DNA of 64,000 bases from AP-15 sp963701815 (GTDB taxonomy: Bacteria; Pseudomonadota; Alphaproteobacteria; ATCC43930; CGMCC-115725). A program made the translations under genes and the position numbers. Under the pieces are notes generated by a model. The model had not been told where the DNA came from. It saw only the letters and a list, made by a program, of their open reading frames with translations, and ran no database searches. Position 1 is the stretch's first letter, and every line of letters begins with the position of its first letter. Of the stretch, positions 57,311-64,000 are shown one piece after another. The stretch spans positions 16,469-80,468 of the forward strand of contig CAVPBN010000019.1 of the NCBI GenBank assembly GCA_963701815.1. Reading direction: 5' to 3'.

Positions 57311-57774
57311 CCTCAAACTTAAGATTCCCCGCGTCCCCAAACCGTCAAAGCAGAGTGACGCTAACCTCACCGACACCAGGCTGCCGGAGTTTTCTCGGGT
57401 GACAGAAGGACGCAGGCCAAACGCCAATCGCACAGGTCATCTGTCCGTCACCGTCCATGAGTCACGATCGCTGAACCCGGGCAATTTGCGAAGCCAAATT
57501 CGGACGGGCTGAAAAAAGCCACAGCGCGACGGCAGGAGCATCATTGCTGACTGGCCATCGTGACCTCCTCAAGCCGGGACCCGAGGGCAAACCGCGCTTG
57601 AACGGGCAGCACCATGTCTCCCGCCGTAAACTCCCGAGGAGGCCGATTATCCTGCGTTCAAGACCCGCATCCGGCAACAGAACCGTTTCGTTCGGCAAAT
57701 CGACCGCGCCTGATCCGGCACATCGAGCGCTGTCGCAGCCCGGCAAAGCAGCTGGAAAGACTTCCGCAGCCCGC
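57311..57774. other. Intergenic region with no recognised gene
   Basis: The region lies between the SDR gene start and the end of gcvPB. Short open frames on both strands carry no family motif and lack ribosome-binding sites. It should contain the SDR promoter and the end of the gcv transcript. Confidence 0.45.
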
Positions 57775-59337
57775 CTATTCTGCGGCCTGACGCTCGCTCC
57801 GGTCGGGGCGCCAGCGCAGGATCGGATGCCGGGCGGCGCCGGTTTCGTCGAAGCGGCGACGCGGCGTCAGGCGTGGTGCCGCAGCAAAACGGGCGGTATC
57901 GCCGCTGCGGGCCGCGTTCGCGAGCGCCTCGATGGTCGCAACGAACCGATCGAGCGAGGCCTTACTTTCGGTTTCGGTTGGTTCGATCAGCATCGCGCCG
58001 TGTACGACCAGCGGAAAGTACATCGTCATCGGATGATAACCCTCGTCGATCAGCGCCTTGGCGAAATCGAACGTGGTGACGACGGTATCCTTCAAAAAGC
58101 GATCGTCGAACAGGACCTCGTGCATGCACGGACCGGGATAGGCAAGGCTGAGGAATTCGGCCAATCTGACGCGCAGATAATTCGCATTCAGCACCGCATC
58201 CTCAGCCACCTGCCGCAGTCCGTCGGCGCCATGGCTCATCACATAAGCGAGCGCGCGGACGAACATGCCGATCTGTCCGTGAAATCCCTTTAGTCGCCCG
58301 ATCGCCTGACCGGCCGCGCCTTGCCGATGCTCGACCAGTTCGAGCCCGTGCTCGCCATGCACCAGCCATGGCAGCGGTGCAAACGGAGCGAGGCTGGCCG
58401 CCAGGGCTACCGGGCCGCTGCCCGGCCCGCCGCCGCCATGCGGCGTCGAGAAGGTCTTGTGCAGGTTGAGATGCATGCAGTCGATGTCGAGATCGGAAGG
58501 CCGCACCCGACCGACGATCGCGTTGAAATTGGCGCCGTCGCAATAAAAGAAGGCACCTGCGCGGTGTACCGCCGCTGCGATCTCGACGATCTCGTTCTCG
58601 AACAGCCCGCAGGTGTTGGGATTGGTCAGCATCAGCGCCGCGACATCATCGCCGAGTCGGGCTTCGAGCGCGGCACGGTCGACCCGGCCGCGCATATCGG
58701 CCGGGATCGACTCGACGGCATAGCCGCAGGCGGCGGCGGTCGCCGGGTTGGTGCCGTGCGCCAATTCCGGCACCAATACCCGTCGGCGGCGATCGCCGCG
58801 CGCCTCTAACGCCGCCCGGATCGCCATCATCCCGCACAACTCGCCATGGGCGCCGGCGCCCGGCGACAAGGCAACTGCCGGCAGTCCGGTCAGCGTCTTG
58901 AGCCAGTGCGCCAGCGCGTCAATCAGCGCCAGAACCCCGGGTACGGTCGACAATGGCTGGAGCGGATGGATGTCGGCGAGGCCCGGCAGCCGCGCGAGTT
59001 TTTCGTTGAGCCTCGGATTGTGCTTCATCGTACACGAGCCGAGCGGGTAGAGCCCGCTGTCGATCGCGTAATTCTTCTGCGACAGCCGGGTGAAATGGCG
59101 CAGAATCTGCGGTTCGCTGAGCCCCGGCAGGCCGATTGCGCCCTTTCGTTCGAGCCCGCCGAGCCGCGCGCGGAACGGCGGCGGCTCGGGCAGGTCGACG
59201 CCGCAATGTCCGGGCAAATCCTGCTCGAAAATCAACGGCTCTTCGATCTGCAGGCCGCGATTGCCGCTGAACGTCGCATCGGCCTGCGGCGGGTTTCCGA
59301 CGGCGCCACCGCTGAGGGCACGGCTCCACTCGTTCAC
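57775..59337 (-). CDS. gcvPB: Glycine dehydrogenase (decarboxylating), subunit 2
   Basis: This is the C-terminal half-protein of the two-subunit P protein, which decarboxylates glycine with PLP and passes the aminomethyl group to GcvH. The 520-residue product starts at GTG 59337, overlapping the gcvPA stop by four bases. LNLHKTFSTPHGGGGPGSGP contains the PLP Lys, and QKNYAIDSGLYPLGSCTMKHNPR and FFYCDGANFNAIVG are family motifs. The frame remains open far upstream, but that part is antisense-like shadow within gcvPA. Confidence 0.95.
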   Translation of the reverse strand: MNEWSRALSGGAVGNPPQADATFSGNRGLQIEEPLIFEQDLPGHCGVDLPEPPPFRARLGGLERKGAIGLPGLSEPQILRHFTRLSQKNYAIDSGLYPLGSCTMKHNPRLNEKLARLPGLADIHPLQPLSTVPGVLALIDALAHWLKTLTGLPAVALSPGAGAHGELCGMMAIRAALEARGDRRRRVLVPELAHGTNPATAAACGYAVESIPADMRGRVDRAALEARLGDDVAALMLTNPNTCGLFENEIVEIAAAVHRAGAFFYCDGANFNAIVGRVRPSDLDIDCMHLNLHKTFSTPHGGGGPGSGPVALAASLAPFAPLPWLVHGEHGLELVEHRQGAAGQAIGRLKGFHGQIGMFVRALAYVMSHGADGLRQVAEDAVLNANYLRVRLAEFLSLAYPGPCMHEVLFDDRFLKDTVVTTFDFAKALIDEGYHPMTMYFPLVVHGAMLIEPTETESKASLDRFVATIEALANAARSGDTARFAAAPRLTPRRRFDETGAARHPILRWRPDRSERQAAE

Positions 59338-60680
59338 GACAGCGCCTCCATCAGGCCGTGCGCCAGCCGGTCGATGTCGTCGGCGGTCACCATCTCGGTC
59401 GCCGCCAGCAGCAGCAGATCGGCAAGATCGGCTCGATCGGGATAGAGCCGGCTGACCGGGATGCCGGCGAGAATGCCGCGGGCGGCCAGCGCCTCGACGA
59501 TGGGCGCCGCCGGCACCGGCAGCCGCAGGGTAAATTCGTTGAAGAAGGCAGCGGTGGCCAGGGTCACCCCGGTCACACGTTCGAGGCGTTCGGCCAGCGC
59601 CACCGCCGCGGCGTGGTTCAGCCGCGCCAGCCGGGTCAGCCCGGCTTCGCCGAGCAGCGCCAGATGGATCGTGAAGGCCAGCGCGCAGAGACCCGAATTC
59701 GTGCAGATATTGCTGGTCGCCCGCTCGCGCCGGATATGCTGTTCGCGGGTCGAGAGAGTCAGCACCCAGCCGCGGCGGCCGTCGGCGTCGACGGTCTGGC
59801 CAACGAGTCGCCCGGGCATCTGGCGCACGAATTTGTCGCGGCTGGCGAAGAGGCCGAGATAGGGCCCGCCGAAATTCAGCGCGTTGCCGAGCGACTGGCC
59901 TTCGGCGGCAACGATGTCGGCGCCCATCGCGCCCGGCGGCTCGATCGCCGCCAACGACAGGATCTCGGTGACGACGACGACCAGCAGCGCGCCGTTGTCG
60001 TGGCAGACCCGCGCCAATGCCGACCAGTCGCGCACCATGCCCCAGAAATCCGGGTTTTGCACGACGACGCACGAGGTGTCGCGATCGACGAGCCCGGCGA
60101 GGTGCTCCTCCGCTTCCGGCGAAGGCTGCTGCGCCTTCAGTTCGAAGCCAACGAAGCGCGCATAGGTTGCACAAGTCTCGCGATAATGCGGATGGACGCC
60201 GCCCGACAAGACGGCTTTTTTTCGACCGGTGACGCGGTTCGCCATCATCACCGCCTCGGCGCAGGCGGTGGCGCCGTCATAAAGCGAAGCGTTGGCGACC
60301 TCCATCCCGGTCAGCAAGGCCACCTGGGTCTGGAACTCGAACAGGTATTGCAGCGTTCCTTGCGCCACCTCGGGCTGATACGGGGTATAGGAGGTCAGGA
60401 ACTCGCCGCGCTGGATCAGATGGTCGACCGCGGCGGGGACGTGATGGCGATAGGCGCCGCCGCCGACGAAAAACGGCACCGAGCCGGCAGCGACATTCCG
60501 CGCCGCCAGGCCGGCGATCGCCCGCTCGACCTCGATCTCGCCTTGCGCCAACGGCAGATCGAGCGGCCGGTTGCGCCGCGCTGCGGGCGGCACATCGGCA
60601 AACAAATCGTCAATCGATTCGACCCCGATCGCGGCCAGCATCTCGCGACGGTCATGATCGGTCAGCGGCAGATAGCGCAT
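59334..60680 (-). CDS. gcvPA: Glycine dehydrogenase (decarboxylating), subunit 1
   Basis: This is the N-terminal half-protein of the split P protein. The 448-residue product starts MRYLPLTDHDRREMLAAIG and shows SYTPYQPEVAQGTLQYLFEFQTQVALLTGMEVANASLYDGATACAEA and NICTNSGLCALAFTIHLALLG, all typical. It follows gcvH with overlapping stop and start at 60680 and couples to gcvPB by GTGA. Confidence 0.95.
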   Translation of the reverse strand: MRYLPLTDHDRREMLAAIGVESIDDLFADVPPAARRNRPLDLPLAQGEIEVERAIAGLAARNVAAGSVPFFVGGGAYRHHVPAAVDHLIQRGEFLTSYTPYQPEVAQGTLQYLFEFQTQVALLTGMEVANASLYDGATACAEAVMMANRVTGRKKAVLSGGVHPHYRETCATYARFVGFELKAQQPSPEAEEHLAGLVDRDTSCVVVQNPDFWGMVRDWSALARVCHDNGALLVVVVTEILSLAAIEPPGAMGADIVAAEGQSLGNALNFGGPYLGLFASRDKFVRQMPGRLVGQTVDADGRRGWVLTLSTREQHIRRERATSNICTNSGLCALAFTIHLALLGEAGLTRLARLNHAAAVALAERLERVTGVTLATAAFFNEFTLRLPVPAAPIVEALAARGILAGIPVSRLYPDRADLADLLLLAATEMVTADDIDRLAHGLMEALS

Positions 60681-61057
60681 CAGGGCTGGCCCGCGACAAA
60701 GGCCCTATAGGCGGCCTCGTCCATCAACTCGTCTAGTTCTGCCGGGTCGGCGAGACGCAATTTGAGAAACCAGCCTTCGCCCATCGGGTCGCCGTTCACC
60801 TTGGCCGGGTCATCGCTGAGCGCGTCGTTGATCTCGGCGACCTCACCCGAAACCGGGGCATAGACTTCGCTCGCCGCCTTGACCGATTCGACGACCGCCG
60901 CCTCCCGGCCGCGCTCGACCCAACGGCCGATCTCCGGCAATTCCACATAGACGACGTCACCCAGTTGCGACTGCGCGTAATCGGTGATCCCGATCACGGC
61001 AAGATCGCCGTCGAACCGGACCCATTCATGGTCCTTGGTGAAGCGCGTCGGGTTCAT
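60680..61057 (-). CDS. gcvH: Glycine cleavage system H protein
   Basis: GcvH shuttles the aminomethyl group on its lipoyl arm between P, T and L proteins. The 125-residue protein has the lipoylation site VVESVKAASEVYAPVSGEV with Lys60. It lies 36 bases after gcvT and shares a stop/start base with gcvPA. Confidence 0.97.
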   Translation of the reverse strand: MNPTRFTKDHEWVRFDGDLAVIGITDYAQSQLGDVVYVELPEIGRWVERGREAAVVESVKAASEVYAPVSGEVAEINDALSDDPAKVNGDPMGEGWFLKLRLADPAELDELMDEAAYRAFVAGQP

Positions 61058-61093
61058 CGAATTCGGCTCCTTCTCAAGCTCAGCTGCGTGGGC

Positions 61094-62224
61094 TCAACGG
61101 TGGTAACGGTGCGGGACGAAGGGCAATGGGGCGACCCGGGCGGGGCGCGCGCTGCCGCGCACCGTCAGCGCCAAGACGGTGCCGGGGACGGCATGGGCGG
61201 CGTCGACATAGCCCATCGCCACCGGCGCACCGAGCGACGGGCCAAACCCTCCGCTCGTCACCCGGCCGATTTCGCAGCCTGCGGCATCGACGATCGGCGC
61301 CGTCTCGCGCGCGGGCGCCCGGCCGTCGGGGCGGATGCCGACGCGCCGCCGGGACGGACCCTGCGCCAGTTGCTGCCGGATAATCGCGGCGCCGGGAAAG
61401 CTGCCTTCGTCGCGCCGCCGCCTGCCGATGGTCCAGGCGAGATCGGCTTCGACCGGGGTCGTCGTCTCGTCGATGTCATGGCCCCACAGGCAGAGCCCCG
61501 CCTCGAGGCGCAGCGAATCGCGGGCGCCGAGGCCGATCGGCATGACCTCCGGCCCGGCCAGCAGCCGCTCAGCCAGGGCTTGCGCGCCGGCCGCAGGGAC
61601 CGAGATCTCAAACCCGTCCTCGCCGGTATAGCCGGAGCGCGTCACCAGACACCGCTGCCCGTTGAGCGTTGCCTCGGCGGCGCTCATGAACGGCAACGCC
61701 GTCAGGTTATCGGCCAGACGCGAGATGACGGCCGCCGCTGCAGGCCCTTGTAAGGCGAGCAGCGCCCGATCATCGAGCGGCTCGATGCGGATGCCGGTGC
61801 CGATCCGGTCGCGCAAATGGGCGAGATCGACCGCCTTGCGCGCTGCGTTGACGACGACGAACAACCCATCGCCGAGCCGCGTCACCATCAGATCGTCGAG
61901 GATGCCGCCGACCTCGTTGAGCAGCAGCGTGTAGCGCAGCCGCATCGCCCCGAGCCCGCGGATATCGCCGGGAACCAGCATTTCGAGCGCCGCCGCCGGA
62001 TCGGCCCCGACGAGCCGCAACTGCCCCATATGCGAGACGTCGAACAGCCCGGCCCGGGCGCGGGTGTGCAGATGCTCGGCGAGAATCCCGGCGGGGTACT
62101 GCACCGGCATCTCGTAGCCGGCGAACGGGACGATCCGGGCGCCCAGCGATTGATGGAGCGGATAGAGCGGCGTCCGCCGCAACGGCGGCGCGGCGATGTC
62201 TTGAGCTTGATCCCGATCGGGCAC
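61094..62224 (-). CDS. gcvT: Glycine cleavage system aminomethyltransferase T
   Basis: GcvT releases ammonia and transfers the methylene group to tetrahydrofolate. The 376-residue protein has LHQSLGARIVPFAGYEMPVQY, GLFDVSHMGQL, RSGYTGEDGFEI and ARDSLRLEAGLCLWGHDIDE, all family hallmarks, and the T-protein C domain at the end. It is the first gene after the glycine riboswitch, with its start about 45 bases downstream. Confidence 0.96.
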   Translation of the reverse strand: MPDRDQAQDIAAPPLRRTPLYPLHQSLGARIVPFAGYEMPVQYPAGILAEHLHTRARAGLFDVSHMGQLRLVGADPAAALEMLVPGDIRGLGAMRLRYTLLLNEVGGILDDLMVTRLGDGLFVVVNAARKAVDLAHLRDRIGTGIRIEPLDDRALLALQGPAAAAVISRLADNLTALPFMSAAEATLNGQRCLVTRSGYTGEDGFEISVPAAGAQALAERLLAGPEVMPIGLGARDSLRLEAGLCLWGHDIDETTTPVEADLAWTIGRRRRDEGSFPGAAIIRQQLAQGPSRRRVGIRPDGRAPARETAPIVDAAGCEIGRVTSGGFGPSLGAPVAMGYVDAAHAVPGTVLALTVRGSARPARVAPLPFVPHRYHR

Positions 62225-62267
62225 ACCAAAGCCTCCGACAGAGAGCGGACGCCGCAGCGCCCCCTAT

Positions 62268-62470
62268 GCCCCCTCTGTCGTGGACCCTGAGAGATTCACC
62301 CGGGCGTTCAGCCCGGGCTTACTCCTTCGGTGAGCGGCCGGTCCGCGAGGCCCGTCCGCTGCTTTCCAGAGCGCCCTTCCGCCCGCAGTCCTTTTGCCTG
62401 AGAGTTTCCGGGGCGGTTGCTCCTTCGGCGCCGCACCCCCGTTTGGGCCAGGGGCACGACCTCTCCTGCG
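62268..62470 (-). promoter_or_regulatory. Tandem glycine riboswitch controlling the gcv operon
   Basis: On the minus strand two glycine aptamers lie in tandem. Aptamer 1 (about 62469-62385) contains GCAGGAGAGG, GCGCCGAAGGAGCAA and AACTCTCAGGCAAAAGGAC. Aptamer 2 (about 62380-62270) contains CACCGAAGGAGTAA and ATCTCTCAGGGTCCA. These are the conserved core elements of the glycine riboswitch, which normally turns expression on when glycine is bound. The element lies in the 5' leader of gcvT. Confidence 0.93.
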
Positions 62471-62850
62471 GGCGTGCTATCGGCGTCACCTGGATAACAC
62501 GGACCGATGGCAAAAGCCACCCGACTCGACAAGGTCGCACGTCGACGCAGACTCGCGCAGCGGGTTTATGAGCCAAGCGCGACCGAGTGCATGATACGGC
62601 CGGGGAGACAAGGTGAAAGCTCCGGCGATTACCAGCGCGCCGATGAACAGGGGCGTCATCGCCAGGATCGGCATGAATTCGTACGAAGAGCGGGGCAGCA
62701 AGAAGGGAGCGAGCGTCATCCGCTATCATGTAAATACATCTAACCATTTACGATCTGTAGGCGACGCGGTAAAGACAGCTCCCCTTGCCGCCGGCCTTCG
62801 ACGGTTTAAACTCTGCTTCGGCCAAACGCGGGCGCTAACCCGGAGGCGGG

Positions 62851-63653
62851 ATGACCAAGACCCTACGGAGACGGCGGTCGGTCGCCGCCGTCTGCCTCCT
62901 CGCCATGCTGCTCGGCGTCGCCGGCAGCGGTCGTGCGGGCAACCCGGACGCGCTGTGGCACATCGTCCACGACCGATGTGTCCCCAATCAGCAGACACAT
63001 GCCGATCCGAAGCCCTGCGCGCTGGTCGATCTGCGGGGCGGCGACGACCGGGGCTATGCGATTCTCAAAGACCTGGTGGGCCTGACGCAATATCTGCTGA
63101 TACCGGTCGCCCGGTTAATGGGTATAGAGAGTGCGGAACTGCTGCTGCCCGGCGCCCCCAATTATTTTGCCGACGCATGGCGCGAGCGCGGTTACACCGA
63201 GCGGCAGCGGGGCACTCGTTGCCGCGGGACGCCATCAGCCTGGCAATCAATTCGGCCTTTGCTCGCACCCAGGACGAGCTGCACATACATGTAGATTGCA
63301 TCCGGCCCGACGTGCGCGCGGCGCTGCTGCGCCACCAGGCGACGATCGGCGATGATTGGGCGGCATTCGACGAGCCGCTCGCCGGTCATCGCTACCGGGC
63401 GATGCGGGTCGTGGCCGACAGCCTCGATGCGATCAATCCGTTCATCCTGCTGGCCGACCGGGTGCTGGGCGCCAAGAAGGCAATGGGTCGCCAGACCTTG
63501 GTCGTCATCGGCGCCGATTTCGGTCCGAACCGGCCCGGCTTTGTCATCCTCAACGATCAGGTCAACGGATGGGGGCTGGGCGATCCGGAGGCGGACGACC
63601 GCGCCAACGGCGAAGAATTGCAGGACCACGCCTGCGCCCTCGCCCGCCTTTGA
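62851..63653 (+). CDS. cdh: CDP-diacylglycerol pyrophosphatase-like protein, frameshifted
   Basis: Cdh cleaves CDP-diacylglycerol to CMP and phosphatidate. The protein has a signal peptide (VAAVCLLAMLLGVAGSGRAG), then LWHIVHDRCVPNQQTHADPKPCALVDL, LTQYLLIPVARLMGIES, DELHIHVDC (HIT-like H-x-H motif) and GHRYRAMRV, RQTLVVIGADF and GEELQDHACAL at the end. Near 63209-63212 a GGGG run should be five G long: the first part ends WRERGYTERQRG and the rest (HSLPRDAISLAINSAF) is in the next frame. Corrected, the protein is about 267 residues. ATG 62851 has GGAGG upstream. Confidence 0.85.
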
Positions 63654-63687
63654 CCAGGAAACGGACACCGCAAACAACCATGGCGAT

Positions 63688-63975
63688 TTAGGCCGAGCCC
63701 TTCCGGCGATGCCAAAGCCACAGCGCGGCGAGAACTATCAGCGAGCCCACGATTGCGGGAACGACATCGCGCAACGAGATCGTCACCTGGTCGAGTCCGG
63801 GGAAGAGCCGCAGCAGGCGAAACAGGAAACCGCCGACCAGCGCACCGATCAGACCTAGACCGAGGTTACGAATAGCGCCGAAGCCCTTTCGGTCCCGCTT
63901 GATGATCAGCCCGGCCAGGCTGCCGCCGATCAGGCCGACGATAACCCAGACAACCAATCGATCGAGCGAAAGCAT
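63688..63975 (-). CDS. GlsB/YeaQ/YmgE-family stress-response membrane protein
   Basis: The 95-residue product has two or three membrane helices with glycine-rich motifs (VIVGLIGGSLAGLIIK, NLGLGLIGALVGGFLF), as in transglycosylase-associated GlsB/YeaQ proteins, here with an additional C-terminal helix. The family is induced by envelope or general stress in other bacteria, but the role is unclear. It is convergent with cdh. Confidence 0.8.
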   Translation of the reverse strand: MLSLDRLVVWVIVGLIGGSLAGLIIKRDRKGFGAIRNLGLGLIGALVGGFLFRLLRLFPGLDQVTISLRDVVPAIVGSLIVLAALWLWHRRKGSA

Positions 63976-64000
63976 CGCGGCCTCCTGCGGCTGCCGGGAG

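Noticed and set aside
57462..57746. 94-codon minus-strand frame between the SDR gene and gcvPB
   Set aside because: No motif, signal sequence, ribosome-binding site or resemblance to a transposase could be recognised.
62486..62719. 77-codon minus-strand frame with a hydrophobic stretch upstream of the glycine riboswitch
   Set aside because: It lacks a ribosome-binding site and family match, and lies in the region expected to hold the gcv promoter.

Overview
The window is a GC-rich bacterial chromosome segment with about 50 genes on both strands. It most likely comes from an alphaproteobacterium, probably near Rhodospirillales. The clues are AddAB in place of RecBCD, the block ahcY-divL-tsaE-amgK-murU-addB-addA-trx, a DivL-type kinase with Tyr at the phospho-acceptor site, glycine decarboxylase split into two subunits, and a class A RNase P RNA. 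The assignment rests on gene content only.

Layout. Positions 1-700 hold decayed transposase pieces, followed by tRNA-Lys(CTT). Divergent secA and a periplasmic parvulin come next, then argJ-mutT and a convergent methyltransferase. At 7.85-8.43 kb an IS630 remnant truncates a flavin oxidoreductase pseudogene. At 8.6-14.0 kb is a capsule-export cluster: a TPR/ABC-2 permease fusion, an ATPase, a KpsE-like co-polymerase and a glycosyltransferase. rpmI-rplT-pheS-pheT follow at 14.2-18.5 kb. At 19-21.4 kb a two-subunit ring-hydroxylating dioxygenase lies beside a flavin reductase gene. The RNase P RNA (22.25-22.66 kb) and an exported beta-helix protein come next.

The block at 23.8-38.3 kb, all on the minus strand, links methyl-cycle housekeeping (ahcY), cell-cycle signalling (divL), tRNA modification (tsaE), MurNAc recycling (amgK-murU), recombination (addB-addA), thioredoxin and an amidohydrolase. 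A leucyl aminopeptidase and an S9 peptidase are divergent at 38.7-42.2 kb. An alpha/beta hydrolase, a glycosyltransferase and a GMC oxidoreductase follow.

Positions 45.9-52.2 kb (minus) carry an envelope redox module: OprB-like porin, beta-propeller, DyP peroxidase, multicopper oxidase and a small exported protein. A near-identical 19-bp inverted-repeat box lies upstream of both the porin and the propeller genes, which suggests shared and possibly iron-responsive control. At 52.4-57.3 kb are a PhyH-type dioxygenase, a glycosyltransferase, an LTA-synthase-like sulfatase and an SDR. At 57.8-62.5 kb is the glycine cleavage operon gcvT-gcvH-gcvPA-gcvPB behind a tandem glycine riboswitch. The window ends with a CDP-diacylglycerol pyrophosphatase and a GlsB-type membrane protein.

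Six otherwise intact genes (secA tail, the amidohydrolase, divL, the multicopper oxidase, phyH, cdh) each need exactly one single-base correction to read through. At least two of these indels are in homopolymers. Sequencing error is the simplest explanation, but the reading frames here should be treated with caution.
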